A DNA stretch of 8,909 nt, taken from NCBI GenBank assembly GCA_002726335.1, contig PBSR01000159.1, positions 1 to 8,909 of the forward strand, given 5' to 3'. Position numbers and translations under genes: made by a program. This document shows, piece after piece, positions 1-6,891 of this stretch; position 1 is the first letter of the stretch; each line of letters begins with the position of its first letter. Below the pieces are notes generated by a model, which saw only the letters and a program-made list of their open reading frames with translations, was not told the origin of the DNA and made no database searches. This DNA is from Gemmatimonadaceae bacterium. GTDB taxonomy: Bacteria; Latescibacterota; UBA2968; UBA8231.

Positions 1-161
1 CCAGGGCCGCTGACCATCTCGGGCTCTATGCCGAAGCCCTCCAGGCGTACGGTCAGGCTCGCCGCCGGCTCGGGGCCGATGAAAGGTATCACGGGTTCGC
101 GCGACAGGCGGGAGAGCGATTGGAGCAGCTCCGACAGCAACACCCGGAGTCGGCGCCATGA
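1..161 (+). CDS. C-terminal end of an upstream TPR protein (5' partial)
   Basis: Read from base 3, the third frame is open for 52 codons and stops at TGA 159-161. The peptide has the small/aromatic spacing of a TPR helix pair (A-D-H-L-G-L-Y-A-E-A-L-Q-A-Y) followed by a charged helix rich in Arg, Glu and Gln (E-R-L-E-Q-L-R-Q). This is how the other GT-C/TPR genes here end: for example, the gene at 2716-4686 finishes with a similar charged helix after its last TPR. I infer that it is the tail of another member of the same family, but its membrane domain lies outside the window, so it could be any TPR protein. Its stop overlaps the next gene's start (ATGA at 158-161), which suggests coupled translation. 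The first codons are missing. Confidence 0.72.
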   Translation, partial: RAADHLGLYAEALQAYGQARRRLGADERYHGFARQAGERLEQLRQQHPESAP

Positions 162-1330
162 AGGTCTGCTTCATCAGCGCTCAGTATCCGCCGCTGTCGC
201 GGACCTACCGGCGGTTCCAGTTCGCCAGGCTGCTGGCGGCAGGGGGGTGCGATCTGGAGGTGGTCACCCACGGCAACATCTCGAAGGCGCTGGGCACCTT
301 CGTCGACGATCCGGACATGGTGATCGACTCCACCTGGCCCGTACACCGGCCGCGGGCGGTGCCTTGGTACCTGACGGGAGAGGTGCTGTTCCGTCTCGGC
401 CTTGTCGCCTGTCCCTACGTCAACTGGGTGGCCCCGGCGGCGCGGAGTGCCAGCCGCATCGTCGGCCCGCAGGACGTGGTCTGTTCGGTGTACCCGCCTC
501 TGGCCAACCACATCGCCGCCTACCACACGGCTCGGCGCACCGGCTCCCGTCTGGTGCTCGATTTCCGTGACGAGTACCTGGGCCTGTCCCACGGCCCCCG
601 CCGCTGGCTGGCACAACGCTGGCAGAAGCGTTTGCTCGAACGTGCGGATCTGGTCTCCGTCGCCACGGACAGAGTGGCTGAAGGGTTCATCGGTCAGGGG
701 CTTGCAGAAGAGCGCCTTCACCTGACCGAGAATGGTTATTGGGATGCTCCGGAGGCGGTGGCGGGGTATCCGGTGGACGAACCTGTCCGTGTCGTCTATA
801 TCGGTGCCCTGTCCGGCGCCCAGGCCCCGGAGATCCTGTGCGAGGCGATGGCGATGCTGCGACGGGACGCACCACGACAGGCCGAGCGCCTCGAGGTGGA
901 GATCTATGGGCCGGACAATCCCTATTGCCGACAGGTCCTGCTGCCTCGGCTCGGACAGGGAGTCACGTATGGTGGTTACCTGTCTGCCGCCCGGGTCACC
1001 GAGGTGTTGTCGGGAGCGCATGTGGGATTTCTGTCGCTGGCATCCTCGGACTACGCCTACGCCGTTCCCGGCAAGCTCTACGACTATATCGCCCATTCCC
1101 GGCCCGTTCTCGCCAGTCTGCCGACAGGATCGGCCAGGGCCCTGATCGAGGGGGATGGAATCGGCCTCGTATCCACCTGTGGCGACGCCGCCGCCCTGGC
1201 CCGAAACCTGGAACAGCTCGCCGATCCCGGGTTGTGTCGAAGATTACACGAGCGGGTCGTCGCCGTGCAGCCGCGGCACGCCGCGGCGCCACATTTTCTG
1301 TCGCTGGCGGCAAGGATTCTGTCTCTGTGA
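158..1330 (+). CDS. GT4-like (GT-B fold) glycosyltransferase
   Basis: This 390-residue protein has the size and layout of a group-1/GT4 glycosyltransferase, a retaining enzyme that moves a sugar from a nucleotide-sugar to a lipid-linked or other acceptor at the cytoplasmic face of the membrane. The N-terminal half starts with a Rossmann strand (K-V-C-F-I-S at residues 2-7, then Q-Y-P-P) and holds D-F-R-D-E at about 135-139, a motif seen in WbuB-like GT4 proteins. E-N-G-Y at 191-194 matches the usual hinge region N-G. The C-terminal donor-binding half begins near residue 210 (V-R-V-V-Y-I-G-A-L) and includes P-G-K-L-Y-D-Y-I-A at 304-312, the usual P-x-K-x-x-E-Y site with Asp in place of the common Glu. 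There is no signal peptide or clear membrane helix. The ATG is preceded by GGAG at 146-149 and overlaps the upstream stop. It sits within an array of GT-C/TPR genes, so it may act on the same glycan. The sugar and acceptor cannot be told. Confidence 0.88.
   Translation: MKVCFISAQYPPLSRTYRRFQFARLLAAGGCDLEVVTHGNISKALGTFVDDPDMVIDSTWPVHRPRAVPWYLTGEVLFRLGLVACPYVNWVAPAARSASRIVGPQDVVCSVYPPLANHIAAYHTARRTGSRLVLDFRDEYLGLSHGPRRWLAQRWQKRLLERADLVSVATDRVAEGFIGQGLAEERLHLTENGYWDAPEAVAGYPVDEPVRVVYIGALSGAQAPEILCEAMAMLRRDAPRQAERLEVEIYGPDNPYCRQVLLPRLGQGVTYGGYLSAARVTEVLSGAHVGFLSLASSDYAYAVPGKLYDYIAHSRPVLASLPTGSARALIEGDGIGLVSTCGDAAALARNLEQLADPGLCRRLHERVVAVQPRHAAAPHFLSLAARILSL
1312..1316 (+). promoter_or_regulatory. 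Shine-Dalgarno for the GTG start at 1327
   Basis: AAGGA lies 10 bases before GTG 1327, inside the end of the glycosyltransferase gene. It supports 1327 as the start of the next gene, even though that frame is open much further upstream over the glycosyltransferase. The start overlaps the previous stop as GTGA. Confidence 0.6.
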
Positions 1331-2010
1331 TCGGCGTGACAGCCTCCAGCTGGCGCTGGGCTCCGGCGCTGGGCCTTCTGATCGTTCTCGTCTACGGTCA
1401 GACCCTGACCCACGGGTTTCATTTCGACGACGATCATACCATCGTGCACAATCCGTCGATCAGGTCCCCGGTAGAATGGTCGGTGGTGTGGTCTGACCCC
1501 ACTGCGTTCTCACGGACACCCGGCGCCGGCATGTTCCGTCCCCTCCTGCTTTCGAGTTTTGTCGCCAACTACTGGTGGTCGGGCCTGGACGGCTGGAGTT
1601 GGCACGCCGTGAACGTCGCCCTGCACGCTCTGGTCAGCATGCTCGTGGTCCTGCTGGCGCGGGACCTGGGCTGTCGTGAAGGCCCGGCGTTGGCTGCGGG
1701 CGTGCTGTTCGGTCTTCATCCGCTGGCGGTCGAACCGGTCAGCTACATCAGCAGCCGCTCAGAGTCTCTGGCGACACTGTTCCTGCTCCTCTGTATTCTG
1801 GGGCATATCCGGGGTCACAGGCAGGACGGCACCCGGCTGCACAGAGCGCTGTCGCTGGGGGCGCTGGCCGCGGGCTTGTGCTGCAAGGCGACGGCTGCCA
1901 CGGCGCCGCTGCTGATCGCCGCCTACGAGCTCTCCGTGTCCCGGGCCGGTGGGCGCAAGGTGGCGCGGCGCACGGCGCCCACGGCGGTGATCGGCATACG
2001 GGCGTGGTGA
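1327..2010 (+). CDS. GT-C/TPR (TMTC-like) glycosyltransferase, N-terminal membrane fragment
   Basis: This is the first part of a membrane glycosyltransferase of the GT-C/TPR type. From GTG 1327 it has one hydrophobic helix (about 11-24), then F-H-F-D-D at 31-35, the acidic pair expected in the first outer loop of GT-C enzymes, M-F-R-P at 69-72, H-P near 131, Y-I-S-S-R-S-E at 140-146 and C-K-A-T around Lys187. These align with the intact paralogues at almost the same residue numbers. Two departures are visible: Phe70 replaces the Tyr of the others, and V-S-Y replaces V-N-Y. The frame ends at TGA 2008-2010 after 227 codons, in the middle of the membrane domain. The later membrane helices and the motifs R-x4-Q-x2-T-Q-x-K and P-L-x-V-L-x-x-E-x-R-x-Y are absent. 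The frame is also open before 1327, but there it is only a shadow of the glycosyltransferase. A fragment like this is unlikely to be active. It is either a pseudogene or an assembly error. Confidence 0.8.
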   Translation: MIGVTASSWRWAPALGLLIVLVYGQTLTHGFHFDDDHTIVHNPSIRSPVEWSVVWSDPTAFSRTPGAGMFRPLLLSSFVANYWWSGLDGWSWHAVNVALHALVSMLVVLLARDLGCREGPALAAGVLFGLHPLAVEPVSYISSRSESLATLFLLLCILGHIRGHRQDGTRLHRALSLGALAAGLCCKATAATAPLLIAAYELSVSRAGGRKVARRTAPTAVIGIRAW

Positions 2011-2011
2011 A

Positions 2012-2719
2012 GTGTGGGCTTCCGATCTGGCACTGTGGCAGGATGCCGTGGATCGTGGGCCGCGCATGGCCCGTTCTCATCTGTATCTTGGGGATGCCCG
2101 CGTCGCTGCGGCCCGACGGGAAGTGCGCCCTGAAGCGGTGGCGCGACATCGGGAAGGGGCGCGTTCCGCCTACGAGGCAGTCGTCACTCTCGACCCGGTG
2201 CAGCGGATGCTCACTCTGCAGGCCCACAACGGACTCGCCATCCTCGAAACCGAAGCCGGCGACCTGTCCGGTGCGGAAGGGCGCCTGGCCCGCGTTCTGG
2301 CCGAACACCCGGACTTCGTGGATGCCCTCGTAAACCTCGGAGGAGTGTTCTATGCCCGTGCCGGAAAATCGAGGGGCGCAGACGGCGAATCTCTCGAGCG
2401 GGCGACACAACTCTATGAGCGGGCACTCGATCTGGCACCCAACCGCTACGAGGCCCGGCTCAATCTCGGCGCCTGCTACCATCTTGCCGGTGACCTTGCC
2501 CGGGCACAGGCGGAGTATGAAACGGTCGTCGGGCAGGCCCCCGACAGCGGCACCGCCGCCCTCAACCTGGGACTCCTCTACCTGCACAGATCCAGCGACG
2601 AGCCGACAGGCGGCTGGCGTCAACGTGCCCGAGGACAGCTGCAGCGAGCCGTCCGCCTGCTGCCGGGGAATGCATCGGCACGACGGGCGCTGGAAGCTGC
2701 GCAGGAAACGGCCGAATGA
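2012..2719 (+). CDS. TPR half of the same broken GT-C/TPR gene
   Basis: In a different frame from the upstream fragment, this segment opens with W-A-S-D-L-A-L-W, which matches the W-x6-L-W element that joins membrane and TPR domains in the three other paralogues (for example W-A-D-E-F-S-L-W in the next gene). It continues R-S-H-L-Y-L-G-D-A, close to R-A-H-L-Y-L-G-N-A there, and then TPR units with unusually long first linkers, as in the next gene, and ends with a Leu/Arg-rich helix. The formal start is GTG 2012, one base after the TGA that ends the preceding frame, but the frame is open from 1991. No signal peptide or membrane helix is present, so as a free protein it would stay in the cytoplasm, away from where the TPRs of this family are expected. 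I read it as the displaced 3' part of one gene spanning 1327-2719. Reinitiation at GTG 2012 is possible but less likely. Confidence 0.78.
   Translation: MWASDLALWQDAVDRGPRMARSHLYLGDARVAAARREVRPEAVARHREGARSAYEAVVTLDPVQRMLTLQAHNGLAILETEAGDLSGAEGRLARVLAEHPDFVDALVNLGGVFYARAGKSRGADGESLERATQLYERALDLAPNRYEARLNLGACYHLAGDLARAQAEYETVVGQAPDSGTAALNLGLLYLHRSSDEPTGGWRQRARGQLQRAVRLLPGNASARRALEAAQETAE
2703..2706 (+). promoter_or_regulatory. Shine-Dalgarno for ATG 2716
   Basis: AGGA (within GCAGGAAA) ends 9 bases before ATG 2716. A second ATG follows at once (2719), so either Met could be the first residue. The first is preferred because of spacing and the ATGA overlap with the upstream stop. Confidence 0.5.
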
Positions 2720-4686
2720 TGACCCACACGATGAGACCCTGGATGCTCGTCCTCGCTGCAGGTCTCATCGTGTGGGCCGGCACGCTGCACAATTCGTTCC
2801 ACTATGACGACGTCCACTCCGTTGTCGACAACATACATCTCCGCATTACCAGCTTCGCTGCCATCACGCAGGCCATCCCCACGTATCTGACGGATCCCGG
2901 TACCTTCTCCATCGACGCCGACAAAGGCATGTACCGGCCCCTGCTCGTGACCTCCTTCGCCCTCAATCATCTCGCGGGTACCTGGCTCGGCGTCGGTGGC
3001 TACGATGTGGTGGGATTCCACGTCGTCAACCTGGCGCTGCATGTGGGTTGTGCCCTTCTGGTGATGTGGCTCACGGGTCTGCTGGGCGGCTCCCGCCGCG
3101 CCGGCCTGCTCGCCGGCGTGCTGTTCGTTCTGCACCCGGTGGCCAGCGAGCCGGTGAACTACATCAGCAGTCGCAGTGAGAGCTTGTCGGTACTGTTCTA
3201 TCTGCTTGGCGTCTGCCTGTACCTGCGCGCCGAATCAGGGAACAGGCGTTGGCTCTGGGGGGCCTGGCTGGCCATGGCAGCCGGCCTGCTCAGCAAGTCG
3301 ACGACGATCACGTTGCCAGCGGCGCTGTTGCTGCTGGACCTGTTCGTCCTCTGCCGCGGCGATCTACGGCGGCTCGGGCGGCGGCTCCTCCATCGTCATC
3401 TGGGAGGCTGGGTCGTGGCCGGCGTGTACCTGGCCATCATCAGCGGCAATGGCTGGCTGGGACGGTCCGTGGCGCAGGAAGTACGCGGTCCCTGGGAGCA
3501 GGCCCTGACCCAGATGAAGGGGGCTGTCTACTACATAATGCTGCTGGCGACACCGGTTCGGCAGAGCGTGGAACCGCAGTTCGCCGAACAGACCCACTTC
3601 AGTGTGGAAGTGGCCGGCCCTCTGCTGCTGCTGCTGTCCATGGTGGTGGCCGCGTTCTGGCTGGCGCGCAGCGCCTGCTGGCGGGCGCTCTTCCTGCTGT
3701 GCTGGGCGTGTCTGCATCTGCTGCCTACCCTCGTGGTTCCACTCAACGTGCTCGTCAATGAGCGCCGAGCCTACGGTCCCATGGCCATTCTCTGTGTCGG
3801 CGCCGGCATCCTGCTGGCGTCTCTCGGCATGCGGCAGCAGCGCCGGGTCCTGGCCTGGGCCGGCTGCCTCGTCCTGAGCCTGCTCTCCATCGAACGGAGT
3901 CAGACGTGGGCGGACGAATTCAGCCTGTGGGAAGATACCGTACGCAAGGCACCGCTCATGTCGCGAGCCCACCTGTACCTGGGCAACGCTCACAAAGACG
4001 CGGCGCTGCATACGCAGGACGTGGCGACTCGCTCACGACACTGGCAGGCGGCGTCCGAATCCTACGCGACAGCGTACGAGCGGGCTCGGGATCTCGACCT
4101 GCAACTGCGGGCTCTGAACAACAGAGGAGGGGTGCACTTCGCCCTGTATAGCGAGAAGCGAGCAGGAGGAAACACACGGCGAGACCTGGACGTGGCAGAG
4201 CAGCTTTTTCGGACCGCAGTCGAGAAGAGCCCCGATTACGCCGATGCCATCATCAATCTCGGCAGCACCGTGCTGGAAGCGGCCCGCTGGGCGAAAACAC
4301 GGCAGGCGAGACAAGACTTGCTCAGACAGAGCATCATCTTCTATGAACGTGCCCTGCAAGTGCGCCCTAACCACTACCAGGCCCACAGCAATCTCGGCGT
4401 GGCCAACCAGGATCTGGGTCATCTCGAGGCTGCCGAACGCCACTACCGCCAGGCCCTGTATCTCCATCCCGGCGACTGGCTGACGCTGAAGAACCTGGCC
4501 AGCGTACTGCTGCTACTGGCCGATCGAGACCTGGCCAGTGACACGGACGAAGCCGCTCGTCAGCGTCTGGTGGAGGCTCACCGAATGGTCCAACGGGCGC
4601 TGAGGCTGAATCCGGCGGTGGCGAATGGTCGGCAGGTACTGGAGGCGATCGAGTCACGACTGCGCACACTCAAGGAGAGAGACTGA
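2716..4686 (+). CDS. GT-C-type membrane glycosyltransferase with C-terminal TPRs (TMTC-like), intact
   Basis: This 656-residue protein is the only complete, undisturbed member of the array. By family knowledge, GT-C enzymes move a sugar from a polyprenyl-phosphate carrier on the outer side of the membrane, and in TMTC proteins the TPRs lie on that same side and serve protein O-glycosylation. Visible elements: helix 1 at about 7-23; F-H-Y-D-D at 28-32; M-Y-R-P-L-L at 72-77; H-P at 140-141; V-N-Y-I-S-S-R-S-E at 147-155; S-K-S-T around Lys194; R-G-x3-Q-x2-T-Q-x-K-x3-Y-Y at 257-273; P-L-N-V-L-V-N-E-R-R-A-Y at 342-353. About ten or more hydrophobic segments are spread over 7-391. The linker W-x6-L-W starts at Trp398, followed by TPR units to about 640. 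The first TPRs have long linkers of about 10-15 extra residues, resembling the TPR half of the preceding broken gene. The start overlaps the previous stop and the next gene begins 2 bases after its own stop. Substrates are unknown; a bacterial protein O-glycosyltransferase is an inference. Confidence 0.85.
   Translation: MMTHTMRPWMLVLAAGLIVWAGTLHNSFHYDDVHSVVDNIHLRITSFAAITQAIPTYLTDPGTFSIDADKGMYRPLLVTSFALNHLAGTWLGVGGYDVVGFHVVNLALHVGCALLVMWLTGLLGGSRRAGLLAGVLFVLHPVASEPVNYISSRSESLSVLFYLLGVCLYLRAESGNRRWLWGAWLAMAAGLLSKSTTITLPAALLLLDLFVLCRGDLRRLGRRLLHRHLGGWVVAGVYLAIISGNGWLGRSVAQEVRGPWEQALTQMKGAVYYIMLLATPVRQSVEPQFAEQTHFSVEVAGPLLLLLSMVVAAFWLARSACWRALFLLCWACLHLLPTLVVPLNVLVNERRAYGPMAILCVGAGILLASLGMRQQRRVLAWAGCLVLSLLSIERSQTWADEFSLWEDTVRKAPLMSRAHLYLGNAHKDAALHTQDVATRSRHWQAASESYATAYERARDLDLQLRALNNRGGVHFALYSEKRAGGNTRRDLDVAEQLFRTAVEKSPDYADAIINLGSTVLEAARWAKTRQARQDLLRQSIIFYERALQVRPNHYQAHSNLGVANQDLGHLEAAERHYRQALYLHPGDWLTLKNLASVLLLLADRDLASDTDEAARQRLVEAHRMVQRALRLNPAVANGRQVLEAIESRLRTLKERD
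4672..4677 (+). promoter_or_regulatory. Shine-Dalgarno for the GTG start at 4689
   Basis: AAGGAG lies 11 bases before GTG 4689, inside the last codons of the previous gene. It is the strongest ribosome binding site in the window and decides the GTG start, as there is no nearby ATG before the first membrane helix. Confidence 0.65.
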
Positions 4687-4688
4687 AC

Positions 4689-6770
4689 GTGCTGCGGATC
4701 GAGGGGGTCAGGCAACAATGTGCCCTGCTGGCGATCCTCGTCCTTATCGTCTACGCCAACAGCCTTGATGGCGGGTTTCACTTCGATGACCATCACTCTG
4801 TCGAACGCAATACTGCGATCCGGACGCTGGCAGCGGTGCCGACGTATTTCGTCGATGGCGGCACCTTCTCCGCCGACCCGGATGTCTCGATGTACCGGCC
4901 GCTGCTGCTGGTCACCTACGCCCTGAACTACGCGCTGGGAGGGGGCGACCCCTTTGGCTATCACCTGGTCAATGTGCTGTGCCACATTGCCTTTGTCCTG
5001 CTCGTGTTCCTCGTCGGTCGGCGACTCACGGGAAGGACCGTGCCCATGTGGTGGGCGGCGGCCATGCTGGCTGTGCATCCGCTGAACAGCCAGGCGGTCA
5101 ACTACGTCAGCAGCCGCTCCGGAATCCTCGCCGCCGTCGGCGCCCTGGCAGCGCTCTATCTCGGTACCGTCGTCAGCCAACCCCGGTTGCTCTGGGCCGG
5201 TGTCAGTCAGTTTGCGGCCCTGCTGGCCAAGTCCACAGCGATCGCCGGCGCCGGCCTGACCGCCCTGATGCAGGTGGGACGACCGGGCCGCGGACACATG
5301 GGGGCCGTGGTGGCGTCTCTCACGGCGTGTGTCGCCTACGTGGGTGCCTCCTGGCACAGTGGGTTCTACGGGACCGCCCTGGACGGATTCATCCGCCCGA
5401 TGGCGACGCAGGTGCCAACCCAGTTCAAGGCGCTCGCATACTACATCTATCTGTCCATCTGCCCCGTGCGGTTGAGCATCTCCCATCCGTTCTTCGAGTC
5501 CAGTGCACCCGAGCCGGCCGTCGTCGCCAGCGCCTTGCTGACTCTGACCCTGCTGTGTCTCGGGGGCCTCGCATGGCAGCGCCGAAACCTGGCAGGTTTC
5601 GGGCTTCTGTGGTTTTATGGCGGCCTGGCAATCACCAGCGTCGTGCCACTCTATGTGCTGGTGAGCGAGCAGCGCGTCTACCTGTCGCTGGCGGGTCTGA
5701 CGATCGCCGGTGCCCAACTGTGGCGGACACTTCCCAGAACTGTCGTCATCGTCGGACTCGCCACCCTGGCGACTCTCACCGTGCAGCGCAACGCGGTCTG
5801 GCAGGACGAGCTTGGTCTCTGGACGGACGCGGCCCGACTCGCCCCGACCGAGGCGCGGGTGTGGGCCGGATTGGGGGAGGCGTGGTACGATCTTGGCGAG
5901 GCCGACAGCGCCGCCGTGGCCTACGACCGCGCCATCGAGTTGCGGCCCGAGGCCGAGACGCCGTGGAACAACCTGGGGGTAGTCTACGAGGAAGCCGGGC
6001 ATACGAAGCAGGCGGAGGACGCGTTCCGCAAAGCACTGAGTCTGCGTCCCGGCTGGCCGGAAGCACAGGCCAACCTGGGCAGGCTGTTGCTGCACTCAGG
6101 GCGGGCTGCAGAGGCCCGGCCCCTGCTCGGCCGGTCTGCGGCGCGCAGTCCGTCGGCGGGGGTTCTGGTGAACCTGGGTGTCGCCGCGGCGCGGGTGGGG
6201 GAGATGGATCTTGCAGCCAAAGCGTTTGCTGACGCTCTCGACCTCGAACACGGGCACGTGGACGCTCAGGTGAATCTGGCGGCACTGCGGCTCGATCAGG
6301 CTCTCAACATGGCGGCGTCTGCGGAACAGACCCGCTGGCTGCAGGACGCCGAACACCTGTCGCGGGCGGTTCTCGAGGCGGCGGGGGAAGAGGAGAACCT
6401 GACGGCGCGACTGAATCTGGCTGCCGTTGCCGCCGCTCAGGGCAGGCGGAAAGAAGCCGGCCGGCAGTATGAGGAGATCCTCCGTCTAGAGCCTGAGTCG
6501 GCGCTGGCCCATGAAGGATATGGCCGACTGCTGCTTAACGTGGGGAATCCTCGTGCGGCCGATGTTCTGCGGCGCGGGATCGAACTGGGGGAGGTGGGTG
6601 TCCACCAGGAACTGGCAGGATCTGGGCCTGGCCGAAGCCACCCGCGGACGTTGGGGGGCGGCCATCGATGCGTTCGGCGAGGCGGCCGATCTCAGTCCCG
6701 AGGATCCGGCGCCGCTCTACAACCTGGGAGAGATCAGCTTCCGGCGTTGGCAGGAGACGCGGTCGGATGA
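4689..6770 (+). CDS. GT-C/TPR (TMTC-like) glycosyltransferase, frameshifted near its C-terminus
   Basis: From GTG 4689 the frame is open for 693 codons, but only about the first 642 belong to the protein. The membrane domain shows helix 1 (11-24), F-H-F-D-D at 30-34, M-Y-R-P-L-L at 68-73, H-P at 130-131, V-N-Y-V-S-S-R-S-G at 137-145, K-S-T at 181-183, R-P-x3-Q-x2-T-Q-x-K-x3-Y-Y at 236-252, P-L-Y-V-L-V-S-E-Q-R-V-Y at 320-331, then W-Q-D-E-L-G-L-W at 371-378. About seven TPR units follow, mostly of standard 34-residue length, with one long linker near 533-555. After E-L at 641-642 the frame turns into a Gly/Arg/Ser-rich tail with no TPR pattern, while the TPR pattern resumes in another frame (6613-6891). 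The intact gene would be 4689-6891, about 733-734 residues. A notable change is Gly145 where the paralogues have Glu in S-S-R-S-E. The role is as for the intact paralogue; the membrane enzyme part is complete. Confidence 0.82.
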   Translation: MLRIEGVRQQCALLAILVLIVYANSLDGGFHFDDHHSVERNTAIRTLAAVPTYFVDGGTFSADPDVSMYRPLLLVTYALNYALGGGDPFGYHLVNVLCHIAFVLLVFLVGRRLTGRTVPMWWAAAMLAVHPLNSQAVNYVSSRSGILAAVGALAALYLGTVVSQPRLLWAGVSQFAALLAKSTAIAGAGLTALMQVGRPGRGHMGAVVASLTACVAYVGASWHSGFYGTALDGFIRPMATQVPTQFKALAYYIYLSICPVRLSISHPFFESSAPEPAVVASALLTLTLLCLGGLAWQRRNLAGFGLLWFYGGLAITSVVPLYVLVSEQRVYLSLAGLTIAGAQLWRTLPRTVVIVGLATLATLTVQRNAVWQDELGLWTDAARLAPTEARVWAGLGEAWYDLGEADSAAVAYDRAIELRPEAETPWNNLGVVYEEAGHTKQAEDAFRKALSLRPGWPEAQANLGRLLLHSGRAAEARPLLGRSAARSPSAGVLVNLGVAAARVGEMDLAAKAFADALDLEHGHVDAQVNLAALRLDQALNMAASAEQTRWLQDAEHLSRAVLEAAGEEENLTARLNLAAVAAAQGRRKEAGRQYEEILRLEPESALAHEGYGRLLLNVGNPRAADVLRRGIELGEVGVHQELAGSGPGRSHPRTLGGGHRCVRRGGRSQSRGSGAALQPGRDQLPALAGDAVG

Positions 6771-6891
6771 CCACCGGGCCGCGGCGCGCTGGCATCGCAC
6801 TGCCATCGAGGCCTATGGCTCTGTCGAAGGACTGCAACCCGGCTTCCGCAGTGTCCGGCAGCGACTCGCAGAATTGGGCGACACACCGTGA
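6598..6891 (+). pseudogene. Out-of-frame 3' end (last TPRs) of the gene starting at 4689
   Basis: Read in the frame that ends at TGA 6889-6891, this stretch gives W-Q-D-L-G-L-A-E-A followed by G-A-A-I-D-A-F-G-E-A and D-L-S-P-E-D-P-A-P-L-Y-N-L-G-E-I, a clear TPR unit and the start of the next, and finally a Leu/Arg-rich closing helix like the ends of the other array members. The frame joins that of the upstream gene if two bases are restored near 6612-6615 (giving E-L-W-Q-D-L-G) or if one base is removed upstream, for example in the G run at about 6587-6600. It has no plausible start or ribosome site of its own, so it is the displaced end of the preceding gene. It overlaps the next start as GTGA. 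Confidence 0.78.

Noticed and set aside
89..1096. Open frame of 335 codons on the - strand
   Set aside because: It is opposite the GT4 glycosyltransferase, which has recognisable motifs. The antisense product shows none and spans two + strand genes.
739..1326. Possible N-terminal extension of the GT-C gene that begins at 1327
   Set aside because: The upstream part is Arg/Gly/Pro-rich out-of-frame sequence of the GT4 gene. The AAGGA site and the GTGA overlap favour 1327, which also aligns the Asp-Asp motif with the paralogues.
1991..2016. Programmed frameshift or split two-subunit design at the 1327/2012 join
   Set aside because: About 150 codons of membrane domain are missing as well, so a frameshift alone could not restore a working protein, and I see no slippery heptamer. 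Deletion or misassembly explains more.
3622..3636. (CTG)5 run
   Set aside because: It codes for leucines inside a hydrophobic helix (residues 303-307 of the gene at 2716) and needs no other explanation.
4578..6095. Long open frame on the - strand (about 505 codons)
   Set aside because: It lies opposite the clear membrane domain of the gene at 4689, is rich in Gln, Gly, Arg and Asp with no domain pattern, and has the look of a high-GC antisense shadow.
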